NCBI RefSeq assembly: GCF_900109465.1
Contig: NZ_FOAZ01000010.1
Location: forward strand, 186,001-250,000
Direction of reading: 5' to 3'
DNA length: 64,000 nt
DNA from: Streptacidiphilus jiangxiensis
GTDB lineage: Bacteria > Actinomycetota > Actinomycetes > Streptomycetales > Streptomycetaceae
In this document: one piece after another, positions 17,047-25,512 of the stretch
Layout: the number at the start of each line of letters is the position of its first letter
Numbering within the stretch: position 1 is the stretch's first letter
Position numbers and translations under genes: made by a program
The notes under the pieces: model-generated
What the model was told of the DNA's origin: nothing
The model's input: only the letters and a program-made list of their open reading frames with translations
The model's database searches: none

Positions 17047-18375
17047 TCAGACCAACGTCGAAATGGTGTGGATCAGCAACCCCGCGACCGCCCCCACCAC
17101 CGTGCCGTTGATGCGGATGAACTGCAGGTCCCGACCGACGTTCGCCTCGATCTTGCGGGAGGCCTCGGTCGCGTCCCACCCCGCGACGGTCTCCGAGATC
17201 AGTGAGGTGATCTCGCCGCGGTAGGTGTCGACCACGTACTCCGCCGCGTCCTCCAGCCAGCCGTCGACCTTGGCCTGCATGCGCGGGTCCTCCGCCAGGC
17301 GCGTGCCGAAACTGCGCAGCCCGTCACGGATGCGGACCCGCAGCTGGCTGTTCTCGTCCTCCGCGGCCTCCATGACCATGCCGCGCACCGCCGACCATGC
17401 CGAGGCGATCAGGTCCTGCACCTCGGGGCGGGACAGCAGGTCGGCCTTGGCCCGTTCGATGCGGCCGATGGTCTCCGGATCCTCCCGCAGCTCCCAGGCG
17501 AAGTCCGACAGGAAGCTGTCGATCGCGCCGCGCGCGGCGTGGCCGGGGTCGTCGCGGACCTCGGTGGCGAAGCGCAGCAGCTCCCGGTAGACGCGGACGC
17601 CGATCTGGTTGTCAATGAACTTCGGCGTCCAGCCGGGCGCCTCCTCCGAGATGGTCCTGATGACCTGCTCGCGGTGGACGACGAGCCAGTCGTGCAGGCG
17701 GACCGCGCACAGGTCGACGACACCGCGGTGGCCGCCCTCCTCGACGACGCGGGAGAGCATCCGGCCGAGTGGCTGGGCGACGGGCTGGGCCGCGGCGCGG
17801 CGGGTGACCGCCTCGCCGACGACGGCCTGGACGTCCTCGTCGCGCAGCACGGTCAGCGCGCCGCGCAGCGCGGCGGAGGCCTCACGGGTCACCTTCTCGG
17901 CGCTGCCCGGTGCGGAGAGCCACTGGCCGAGGCGCCTGCCGACGCCGAGGGCGCGCAGGCGGGTGCGGACGACCTCGATGGAGAGGAAGTTCTCACCGAC
18001 GAAGGTGCCGAGGCTGACGCCGAAGGCGTCCTTCTTGGTGGGGATGATCGCCGTGTGCGGGATGGGCAGCCCGAGCGGTCGCTTGAACAGCGCCGTCACG
18101 GCGAACCAGTCGGCCAGCGCACCGACCATGCCGGCCTCGGACGCCGCCTGGACGTAGCCCGCCCAGGAGCCGGCCCCCGAACGCAGCGCCCAGGTGGTGA
18201 GGACGTAGATCACCGTCGCGATCACCAGGAAGCCGGTCGCGATGGCCTTCATCCGACGCACGCCACGCCGTTTCACCTCGTCGGAGGCGGTGTAGCGCAC
18301 CGCACCGGCCCCGGCGGGCATACGGTCTACTCGCGCGTCGGTCGCTTCTTCCGGCTTCTTGGGGAGCGTATCCAC
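17047..18375 (-). CDS. DUF445 membrane protein
   Basis: Protein of 442 aa with the DUF445 (YjiN) layout. One membrane helix lies near the N-terminus (AIATGFLVIATVIYVLTTWAL), then the family signature around GALADWFAVTALFKRPLGLPIPH and IIPTKKD, a long alpha-helical middle, and a final hydrophobic helix (VVGAVAGLLIHTIS). The function is unknown in any organism I can name. A GTG start at 18375 is used; an ATG at 18321 is the alternative. It is divergent from the aminotransferase gene, with a 75-base shared promoter region. Confidence 0.85.
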   Translation of the reverse strand: MDTLPKKPEEATDARVDRMPAGAGAVRYTASDEVKRRGVRRMKAIATGFLVIATVIYVLTTWALRSGAGSWAGYVQAASEAGMVGALADWFAVTALFKRPLGLPIPHTAIIPTKKDAFGVSLGTFVGENFLSIEVVRTRLRALGVGRRLGQWLSAPGSAEKVTREASAALRGALTVLRDEDVQAVVGEAVTRRAAAQPVAQPLGRMLSRVVEEGGHRGVVDLCAVRLHDWLVVHREQVIRTISEEAPGWTPKFIDNQIGVRVYRELLRFATEVRDDPGHAARGAIDSFLSDFAWELREDPETIGRIERAKADLLSRPEVQDLIASAWSAVRGMVMEAAEDENSQLRVRIRDGLRSFGTRLAEDPRMQAKVDGWLEDAAEYVVDTYRGEITSLISETVAGWDATEASRKIEANVGRDLQFIRINGTVVGAVAGLLIHTISTLV

Positions 18376-18450
18376 GGTGCAAGTGTCACCCGTCTCTCAG
18401 AAAAATCCGCGCCAGAAAACACAACGGTCGAACCGTCGGAGAGATCAACG

Positions 18451-19620
18451 ATGGCGTCCCCCCGTTCCGTGCCCGTGTCCTTCCCCTCCCCCGGTGCGAC
18501 CGGCGGCCTGGCCGGCTACGCCGAGCACTTCGCCGAGTCCGAGGGCTACCTCGACTTCGGCCGCTTCGGCCCGCCCTCCCGGGACGTGCTGGACACCACC
18601 CGGCTGCTCCTGGAGCAGAGCGCCCGCGCCGACGCGTCGACCGTGGACGAGCTGATGCGGCAGGAGCTCCGCGCCCGCGAGGCGGCGGCCGAGCTGCTCG
18701 GCGGCGTGCCGGTGGAGGCGGTGGCGTTGCTGCCCAATGCCAGCACCGGGCTGTTCCACGCCGCGTTCGGCCTGCCGCACGGCACGGTGCTGGTGCCGGC
18801 GCGCGAGTTCCCCTCCAACGCCTACCCGTGGCTGCGAGCGGCCCGACTGGGCCGGGTGCGGCCGGTCACGCTCGAGCCGGACGCCTACGGCCGCGTGACG
18901 CCGGAGCTGGTCCGGCAGGCCCTGACGGCCGAGACCGTCGCCGTCTCGGTCTCCGCGGTCGACTACCGCACCGGTTACCGTGCGGACCTGGGCGGCATCC
19001 GTGAGGTGATCGGGCCGGACCGGCTGCTGGTCGTGGACGCGATCCAGGGCATGGGCGTGACGGACCTGCCCTGGGCGGCGGCCGACCTGGTGGTGACCGG
19101 CGGTCAGAAGTGGCTCCGCTCGGGCTGGTCGACCGGCTTCCTGTACGCCTCCCCGCTCGCCCTGGAGCGGCTGGAGCCGACCCTGACGGGCTGGACCGGG
19201 GTGCAGGACGTCGGCGTCTTCGACAGCCAGGAGCACCCGCCCGCAGTGGGGGCGGCACGCTTCTCGCTCACCAACCTCAGCCCGGTGACGGCGGGCGCCT
19301 TCGCCGCGGGGCTGGAGCTGGTGCTGCGCACCGGCGTGGACCGGATCGCGGCTCACGTCGCCGAGCGCACCGCGCAGCTGATCGACACGGTGCGCAGCGT
19401 CGGCGGCGTGGTGCTCTCGCCGGAGGCCGAGCAGGAGCGGGCGGGCATCGTGGCGTTCACGATGCCCCGCACCGAGCCCGTCCTGGTCGCGGCGAGCCTG
19501 GCCGAGCACGGCGTCACCGCGACCGTCCGCCCGGACCAGCTGCGGCTGTCCGCGCACGGGTCGACGACGCTGGCCGCCGTGGACCGGGTCCACCGGGCGC
19601 TGACGTCCCTTCCGGTGTGA
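18451..19620 (+). CDS. PLP-dependent class V aminotransferase / desulfurase-fold protein
   Basis: Fold-type I PLP enzyme of 389 aa. The Schiff-base lysine is K220 in VTGGQKWLRSG, preceded by the cofactor aspartate in LLVVDAIQGMG. The isopenicillin-epimerase-like or selenocysteine-lyase-like class V group shares this pattern. There is no conserved cysteine loop, so a cysteine desulfurase role is unlikely. GGAGAG lies eight bases before the ATG. It is monocistronic and convergent with the GH20 gene. The substrate is not predictable. Confidence 0.86.
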   Translation: MASPRSVPVSFPSPGATGGLAGYAEHFAESEGYLDFGRFGPPSRDVLDTTRLLLEQSARADASTVDELMRQELRAREAAAELLGGVPVEAVALLPNASTGLFHAAFGLPHGTVLVPAREFPSNAYPWLRAARLGRVRPVTLEPDAYGRVTPELVRQALTAETVAVSVSAVDYRTGYRADLGGIREVIGPDRLLVVDAIQGMGVTDLPWAAADLVVTGGQKWLRSGWSTGFLYASPLALERLEPTLTGWTGVQDVGVFDSQEHPPAVGAARFSLTNLSPVTAGAFAAGLELVLRTGVDRIAAHVAERTAQLIDTVRSVGGVVLSPEAEQERAGIVAFTMPRTEPVLVAASLAEHGVTATVRPDQLRLSAHGSTTLAAVDRVHRALTSLPV

Positions 19621-19671
19621 CCGCCGCGGGCTCGCCCACCTCCAGGGGCCGGCCCGTCCCCAGGGGCTCGC

Positions 19672-21243
19672 CTACTTCCAATCCACCCCGTCGGCCTTGG
19701 TGTAGGTCCAGCCCTGGGCGGTCCACAGCGGCGCCTGGGCCGCGAGGCGGGTGCGGAAGTCGGACCAGTTGCGCGCCGACTGCGGGGTCCAGGCGACCTC
19801 GGCCAGGGCGGGGAGGCGCGGGAGTTCCATGGTCTGCAGGTCCGACGTCGTGGACAGGGTCTCGGTCCACAGCAGCGTCTCCACGCCCGCGACCGAGCCT
19901 GCCGGTACTCCCGGAACGTACGTGTCGGGGTTCCAGTCGTAGGCCTGCCGCACGCCGACGTACCCGGCCCAGTCCAGGCCGAGCGTGGTGGAGGCGTCGT
20001 ACTTCTGGTCGAGGTAGGTGTGGTCCGCCGGGGACATCAGCAGTTTCGCGCCGCGGCCGGTGGCGGCCGCGATGCCGGTGCGCAGGTCGTCCGTCAGGTC
20101 GTACTGCGGGTGCCACACCTGGACCAGGTCCGGCTGCTCCGGCGCGGCCTCGTCCCAGGCGACGACCTGCTTGCCGTGGGCGTGGCCGACGGCGATCGCG
20201 CGCTTCATGAAGGCCCGGTAGTCGGCGGGGTCGAGCGTCTTCGCCTCGTCGCCGCCGAGGTGGATCAGCGGACCGGGGGTCAGCGCGGCGATCGCGGACA
20301 CGACGTCGTCGACGAACCGGTAGGTGGACTCCTTGGTGGTGCAGACCCGGCTGAAGCCGACGCCGATGTCGGTGTAGGGCGCGGCGGCGGGGTCGCCGTC
20401 GCAGGCGAGCTCGGGGTAGGAGACGATCGCGGCGTTGCTGTGGCCGGGCAGGTCGATCTCCGGGACGACGGTGATGTGGCGGGCCGCGGCGTAGCGGACG
20501 ATGGCGCGGTAGTCGGCCGCCGTGTAGAAGCCGCCCTTGCCGCCGCCCACCTCGGTCAGGCCGCCGACGGCGGTCAGCTGCGGGCGGCTGCTGATCGCGA
20601 TGCGCCAGCCCTGGTCGTCGGTGAGGTGCAGGTGCAGGTGGTTGAACTTGTACAGCGCCAGCACGTCGACGTACGACTCGACCTGGGCGACGGAGAAGAA
20701 GTGCCGGGCCACGTCGAGGCCGCCGCCCCGGTAGGCGTAGCGCGGGTGGTCGTGCACGTCGACCGGCGGGACGGTGCCGGTCGTCCGTCCGGCGGGCAGG
20801 AGCTGACGCAGTGTCTGGCCGCCGTAGAACAGCCCGGCGCCGTCCGCAGCGGTGATCAGCACGCCGGACGGCCCGGCGGTCAGCGTGTAGCCCTCGGGGC
20901 CGGTACCGGCCTGCGGGTCCAGCCGGAAGGTGATGCCGGGGCCGGGCGTGGCGCCGCCCGCCGGACTGCCGCCCGGCAGGTCCAGCTCGCCCGCCACGAG
21001 CATCGCCGCGGCCCGGGCGTCCGCCCCGCCCTCGGCGAGGACGGAGGTGCGCGAGGTGACGGTGAAGCCGGCCCCGGACCCGACCGTCAGCTGTGCGGGC
21101 CGTGGCACGACCGCCGGCGTCCGGCTGCTCGCACCGCCCGTGTCACCCTCGCCGGACGAGCAGCCCGCGACCAGCGCCAGCGCGGCGGCCGCGCCCACCG
21201 TGAGGAGGGCGCGGCCGATCCTTGGTCCCGCGCTGCGTGTCAT
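19672..21243 (-). CDS. Beta-N-acetylhexosaminidase lipoprotein (GH20)
   Basis: Exo-enzyme of 523 aa that frees GlcNAc from chitooligosaccharide ends outside the cell. The signal peptide ends in a lipobox (LALVAGC), predicting a lipoprotein. A GH20b-type domain precedes the barrel. The catalytic pair D332-E333 lies in HLGGDEA, used with the substrate acetamido group. RYAYRGGGLDVARHF and HLHLTDDQGWR are further family blocks. ATG 21243 gives a normal n-region; ATGs at 21252 and 21261 are also in frame and none has a ribosome site. A perfect DasR-type box lies only 18 bases upstream, so GlcNAc-responsive control is expected. Confidence 0.92.
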   Translation of the reverse strand: MTRSAGPRIGRALLTVGAAAALALVAGCSSGEGDTGGASSRTPAVVPRPAQLTVGSGAGFTVTSRTSVLAEGGADARAAAMLVAGELDLPGGSPAGGATPGPGITFRLDPQAGTGPEGYTLTAGPSGVLITAADGAGLFYGGQTLRQLLPAGRTTGTVPPVDVHDHPRYAYRGGGLDVARHFFSVAQVESYVDVLALYKFNHLHLHLTDDQGWRIAISSRPQLTAVGGLTEVGGGKGGFYTAADYRAIVRYAAARHITVVPEIDLPGHSNAAIVSYPELACDGDPAAAPYTDIGVGFSRVCTTKESTYRFVDDVVSAIAALTPGPLIHLGGDEAKTLDPADYRAFMKRAIAVGHAHGKQVVAWDEAAPEQPDLVQVWHPQYDLTDDLRTGIAAATGRGAKLLMSPADHTYLDQKYDASTTLGLDWAGYVGVRQAYDWNPDTYVPGVPAGSVAGVETLLWTETLSTTSDLQTMELPRLPALAEVAWTPQSARNWSDFRTRLAAQAPLWTAQGWTYTKADGVDWK

Positions 21244-21260
21244 GCGGACCATGCTGCACA

Positions 21261-21272
21261 TGGTCTGGACCA
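21261..21272. promoter_or_regulatory. DasR-responsive element before GH20
   Basis: TGGTCTGGACCA, a perfect palindrome of the DasR consensus, 18-29 bases before the chosen start. The gap to the upstream gene is only 46 bases, so the site either overlaps a promoter in that gene's 3' end or blocks read-through. Confidence 0.88.
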
Positions 21273-21289
21273 ATTGCAATCAGCCGGCG

Positions 21290-22363
21290 TCAGCTCGACG
21301 GCTTCAGGCACATGACGAAGTTGTTGTCCGTCTCGGTGTGCGTGTAGGTCGTGGTCGCGTCGGACGGGCAGCCGCTGGTGTCGGTGGTGCCGTACAGCTT
21401 CTTCTCCACCACGTAGACGCCGCTGCCGCTGCCACAGTCCACGATCTTCAGGTCGGGGCTGCTGTTGGTGCCGTAGTTCTTCACGCACTGGCCCTCGATC
21501 GCGAGGTTGCCGTCGATGCCGCCGCCGTCGGTCGGCAGGTCGGTCGGCATCGAGGTGTCCGTCGGCAGGTCCGTCGGCGTGTCGGTCGGCGTGTCCGTCG
21601 GCAGGCTCGTCGGCGAGTCGGTGACGTAGGGCCCGGGGGTCGGGTAGACCGGGCCCGAGTTGCCCGCCAGCGAGACGGCCACGGCCAGGATCAGCACCAG
21701 GAGGAAGGCGATCGGCACCAGGAAGCCCGCCGCCTGCGGGCGCTGCAGCAGCGGCTTACCCGGGTCCATCGGCGGGCCCGGCGGGTAGGGCGCCGGCTCG
21801 GGCAGCGCCTTGATCTTGTTGAACGCCGCGAGGTTCATGAAGAGGTAGATCGGCACCATGAACAGCGAGCCGTAGCCCCACCAGCCCTGCGCCAGCGACT
21901 GCGCGGACATGTCGCGCACCGCCGCCGTGCCACAGGTCCGGCAGTACGGGCCGGGCAGCCGCGTGTACCGGTAGAAGAACCAGCGCCCCTTCAGCGAACG
22001 CACCATCGCGTCCGTCGCCGGGTAGCCGCCGCAGAACCGGCAGGTCCCCCCGCCCTGCTCCATCCCGGGCTGTCCGTAGGGCTGTTGACCGTAGGGCTGC
22101 TGACCGTAGCTGGGCTGGGGCGGGACCTGGTACTGCGGCGGCTGCTGGTCCTGCGGATAGCCGTAGCCACCCGGCTGCGGCTGGGGCGGCTGCGGCGCCT
22201 GCGGGTAGCCGTAACCCCCCTGCTGCGGCACGGGGTTGCCATAAGGGTTCGGCTGCGGCGGCTGCTGGCCGTAGGGGTTGGACTGGTCGTACGGACCGGG
22301 CTGCTGCCCGTACGGGTTCGGTGCGCCGTACGGGCTGCCGGGCGGCTGCGGCGGAGTGGCCAC
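21290..22363 (-). CDS. Zinc-ribbon membrane protein with PYGQQP repeats and LppU-like C-terminal domain
   Basis: Protein of 357 aa. The first ~100 residues are Pro/Tyr/Gln/Gly-rich with PYGQQP and GGYGYPQ repeats. A four-cysteine ribbon follows (CRFCGG and CRTCG), then the hydrophobic stretch YGSLFMVPIYLFMNLAAF and a true helix (GFLVPIAFLLVLILAVAVSLAG), a Thr/Pro/Asp linker of repeated PTD units, and an extracellular domain with paired cysteines resembling the LppU/SCO3897 group. GTG 22363 is chosen because GGGGGA is seven bases upstream. The function is unknown. Such proteins are common in actinomycetes and may sense or bind envelope ligands. Confidence 0.75.
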   Translation of the reverse strand: MATPPQPPGSPYGAPNPYGQQPGPYDQSNPYGQQPPQPNPYGNPVPQQGGYGYPQAPQPPQPQPGGYGYPQDQQPPQYQVPPQPSYGQQPYGQQPYGQPGMEQGGGTCRFCGGYPATDAMVRSLKGRWFFYRYTRLPGPYCRTCGTAAVRDMSAQSLAQGWWGYGSLFMVPIYLFMNLAAFNKIKALPEPAPYPPGPPMDPGKPLLQRPQAAGFLVPIAFLLVLILAVAVSLAGNSGPVYPTPGPYVTDSPTSLPTDTPTDTPTDLPTDTSMPTDLPTDGGGIDGNLAIEGQCVKNYGTNSSPDLKIVDCGSGSGVYVVEKKLYGTTDTSGCPSDATTTYTHTETDNNFVMCLKPSS

Positions 22364-22472
22364 GGAGAAGTCCCCCATCGAACGGTTGATGCCCGTGTCG
22401 ATCTGACGCACGGACAGACGGGAACCTTATCCGCTCCTTACACCACGCCGCCGACCGCCCCTGCCCCTGCCG

Positions 22473-23441
22473 TCACACCGCTACCACCGCCTCCCCGTAC
22501 ATCCGGGCGATGACGTCCTCGATCTCCGGCTCGCGAACCGAGAGGTCCCGCAGCGCGTAGCGCCCGGCGAGCGCCGCGACCAGCGGCGCCGCGCTGGCCG
22601 AGGCCGGGAAGGCCAGCCACTGCCGGGTGCCCTCGCAGCGCACCAGCCGGGTGCCGGGCAGCTCGATCGGCGGCTGCTCCCGCTCCAGATCGACCACCAA
22701 CGTCCTTTCACTGCGGCCCTGTTCGTGCAGGCCGTCGAGGCCGCCGTCGTAGACGACACGGCCGTGGTCGATGACCATGACGCGCGAGCAGAGCTGCTCG
22801 ATGTCGGTCAGGTCGTGCGTGGTGAGCAGCACGGTCGTACCGCGCTCCGCGTTGACCCGGGCCAGGAACTCGCGCACCCGACGCTTGCTGACCACGTCCA
22901 GACCGATGGTCGGCTCGTCGAGGTACAGCACCTCGGGCTCGTGCAGCAGGGCGGCGGCGATGTCGCCGCGCATCCGCTGGCCGAGCGAGAGCTGGCGCAC
23001 CGGCACGTCCAGCAGGTCCTCCAACTCCAGCAGTTCGACGCAGCGCGCGAGGTTGCGGGTGTAGGTGGCGTCGGGGATGCGGTAGATGCGGCGGGCCAGC
23101 TCGTAGGAGTCGCGCAACGGCAGGTCCCACCAGAGCGTGGTGCGCTGTCCGAAGACCACGCCCATGCGCTGCGCCAGCCGGACCCGGTCGCGCACCGGGT
23201 CGGCCCCGGCCACCCGCAGCCGCCCGCTGCTGGGCAGCAGGATCCCGGTGAGCATCTTGATGGTGGTGGACTTGCCGGCCCCGTTGGGGCCGATGTAGCC
23301 GACCATCTCGCCGCGCCGGACGGTGAAGTCCAGCCCGGCGACGGCATCGACGACCGTCCTGGTGCGCCGGAACCGGCCGGCCCGGCGACGGACCACGAAG
23401 CTCTTGGTGACACCCTCGACCTCGATCAGCGCATCGTCCAC
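22473..23441 (-). CDS. ABC transporter ATP-binding protein (exporter type)
   Basis: Cytosolic ATPase of 322 aa. Walker A is GPNGAGKST, the signature is LSLGQRMRGDIA, Walker B is LYLDEPTIGLD, and the switch His is in TTHDLTD. A C-terminal extension of ~80 residues is typical of DrrA-type exporters. AAGGGG lies nine bases before the GTG. The two permease genes just upstream on the same strand complete an ABC-2 exporter. The cargo is unknown. Confidence 0.93.
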   Translation of the reverse strand: MDDALIEVEGVTKSFVVRRRAGRFRRTRTVVDAVAGLDFTVRRGEMVGYIGPNGAGKSTTIKMLTGILLPSSGRLRVAGADPVRDRVRLAQRMGVVFGQRTTLWWDLPLRDSYELARRIYRIPDATYTRNLARCVELLELEDLLDVPVRQLSLGQRMRGDIAAALLHEPEVLYLDEPTIGLDVVSKRRVREFLARVNAERGTTVLLTTHDLTDIEQLCSRVMVIDHGRVVYDGGLDGLHEQGRSERTLVVDLEREQPPIELPGTRLVRCEGTRQWLAFPASASAAPLVAALAGRYALRDLSVREPEIEDVIARMYGEAVVAV

Positions 23442-23473
23442 GGCACAAACCCCTTTCTGGTGCTGACGGTGGT

Positions 23474-24322
23474 TCAACTTCCGGTACTGCGGTAGGAGCG
23501 GATACCGGTACGCCACAGCAGGCCGGCCACGACGACGCACAGCAGCGCGGCGATCGGGGAGGCGAACGCGTACCAGGACGGCAGGCCCAGCGGGTCGGGA
23601 CGGCCCAGCAGGTGGAGCGCGGGCAGCCAGTTGACGAAGGCGAGCGGCACGCCGTAGACGGTGCCGCGGACGATGTCGCGGGCGTAGATCGTCGGCGGGT
23701 ACTGGAGCATGGTGGCCCCGCCGTAGGTGAACGAGTTCTGCACCTCGGCCGCGTCGGCCATGAAGAAGTGGAAGGCCGAACCGCCGACGAAGACCGAGCC
23801 GAAGATCACCGTCCCGCAGATCACCAGCGAGACCAGCAGCAGCGCCTTGAGCGGCGTCCAGTCCAGGTGCAGGTGGGCGACGGACCAGACCAGGACCGCG
23901 CCGGACTGGGTGACCCGGCCGAGCCGACGCAGCGCGAAGCGGTCGCCGGCGATCTGCGCGAGCGCGGGGACGGGCCGGACCAGAACGGTGTCGACGGAGC
24001 CGTCCCGCACCCGGACTCCGAGCTGGTCCATACTGCCGACGAGCAGGTCGGCGAGCCCGAGGGTGAGGCCGGAGGTGCCGTAGAGGAAAGCGACCTGCGG
24101 CAGGCTCCAGCCGCCGAGGGCGTGGGTGTGCAGGAACATCACGGCGATGACCGCGAAGTCCAGCCCCGACAGGAGCATGTTGCCGACGGCGGTCATCCAG
24201 AAGGAGGCCGGGTAGGCGAGCGCGGCCCGGATCCACATCCGCACGATGTGGCCGTAGCAGCGCAGCGCATGGCCCGGCTCCCAGCGGCCGGACCGCCACA
24301 GCGGGAGGTGCGTCTCAGCCAC
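23474..24322 (-). CDS. ABC-2 type permease of the ABC2_membrane_6 (DUF990) group
   Basis: Integral membrane subunit of 282 aa with about six helices. The block MDQLGVRVRDGSVDTVLVRPVP is the cytosolic elbow motif shared by this permease group. It starts with GTG inside the stop of the preceding permease gene (8-base overlap) and is followed 32 bases later by the ATPase gene. It forms a heterodimeric channel with its neighbour. Confidence 0.88.
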   Translation of the reverse strand: MAETHLPLWRSGRWEPGHALRCYGHIVRMWIRAALAYPASFWMTAVGNMLLSGLDFAVIAVMFLHTHALGGWSLPQVAFLYGTSGLTLGLADLLVGSMDQLGVRVRDGSVDTVLVRPVPALAQIAGDRFALRRLGRVTQSGAVLVWSVAHLHLDWTPLKALLLVSLVICGTVIFGSVFVGGSAFHFFMADAAEVQNSFTYGGATMLQYPPTIYARDIVRGTVYGVPLAFVNWLPALHLLGRPDPLGLPSWYAFASPIAALLCVVVAGLLWRTGIRSYRSTGS

Positions 24323-25124
24323 CCTGCACCACCACCTTCAGCACGGCGCGCCCCTGCACCAGCCGTCCGATCCCGAGCAGCACCACGGCCCAGACCAGCT
24401 GCAGGCCCAGCGCCGCGAGCGTGCCGGCGGCGTCGTAGCGCTGCAGGAAGACGTCGGCGGGCACCTGGAAGACGGCGACGAACGGGAGCGCCCGCGCGAT
24501 CGCCTCCAGGACGGGAGGGAAGAGGGTGACGGGCAGGAAGAAGCCTCCGAAGAACGAGCAGGCGAGGAAGTAGACGAGCTGCACGCCGCGCACGTCGAGC
24601 AGCCAGAAGGCGGTCAGCGCGACGAGGTAGCGGATCGCGTAGCCGACCACGAGGGCCAGCACCAGTGCGAGCGCGCTCGCCGACCAGCAGGCCGCGACCG
24701 CCCAGCCGGAGCCCTGGGGTACGCGCAGGTGGAAGGCGAGCGCGCCGACGAGCATCGGGATCGCGGCGTTGGCGACCAGCTGGTAGCCGGCCCGACCCAG
24801 GTCGCACGCGAGCCACCAGGCCTGCTGGTCGACCGGGCGGTACAGGTCGACGGCGACGTCGCCGTTGCTGATCCGGGTCTGCAGGTCGGTCAGGGCGCCG
24901 AGGTCGTTGAGGGCGGCGACGGAGAGCAGGCCCTGGCCGATCCAGACGTAGGTGAGGGCCGACGACAGGTCGTAACCGCCCAGGTGCGGACGGACCTGCC
25001 ACAGGGCGAGGTAGGTGTAGCTGATGATGAAGCCGAAGACGGTGTTGGTGATCACGCGCGCGCCGGTGGCGGCACGGTAGGTCGCGTAGCGCCGGAAGCT
25101 GCGGACACAGACTGCGGTGTACAT
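24315..25124 (-). CDS. ABC-2 type permease, partner subunit
   Basis: Membrane subunit of 269 aa with six predicted helices. TDLQTRISNGDVAVDLYRPVD is the matching elbow motif, clearly homologous to that of the downstream permease. ATG 25124 is preferred over a longer frame because AAGGGAG lies four to five bases upstream. First gene of the three-gene exporter operon. Confidence 0.88.
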   Translation of the reverse strand: MYTAVCVRSFRRYATYRAATGARVITNTVFGFIISYTYLALWQVRPHLGGYDLSSALTYVWIGQGLLSVAALNDLGALTDLQTRISNGDVAVDLYRPVDQQAWWLACDLGRAGYQLVANAAIPMLVGALAFHLRVPQGSGWAVAACWSASALALVLALVVGYAIRYLVALTAFWLLDVRGVQLVYFLACSFFGGFFLPVTLFPPVLEAIARALPFVAVFQVPADVFLQRYDAAGTLAALGLQLVWAVVLLGIGRLVQGRAVLKVVVQGG

Positions 25125-25512
25125 CACACTCCCTTCTCTGACCTGCTGCTGTGCCGGCGCACAGCGAGCGGATGTCGACTTGTCGACAGGCATGGCGGCG
25201 GGCCCGCGCGCTTGCGCGGGAACGCCGAAATGGCCCCGTTCGTCGACACCCGGGGGGTGTCACGAAGGGGCTGGCGCCGTCGTTGTTCGGTTGTGCGCGG
25301 CTGTGACGCCGCTCTCACAGCGTAGCGAAGTCGACGCGCCGAGTGTCACAGCACCGCCACAAAGGTCCCGCGAGCGGCCTAGGAGGTTCGCCCACCACCG
25401 GACAATCCGGCACAGTAGAGCAGAATGCCCCGATTGGGGCGTTTAACGATCACGCAGACCAGATCAAGCAGACGAGTCGGCACCACCAGACGAACCACCG
25501 GAGCACCACCGC
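25125..25512. other. 388-base divergent intergenic region
   Basis: Lies between the ABC exporter operon (leftward) and the PBP gene (rightward), so it must hold both promoters. An imperfect inverted repeat, TTCGTCGACACCC with GGGTGTCACGAA, spans 25239-25265. No gene was recognised; short open frames here lack ribosome sites. Confidence 0.55.

Noticed and set aside
19621-19671. CCAGGGGC repeats between the aminotransferase and GH20 genes as a fourth copy of the dispersed element
   Set aside because: Only eight bases match and no palindromic arms or GCGCGAGGAACTG core are present.
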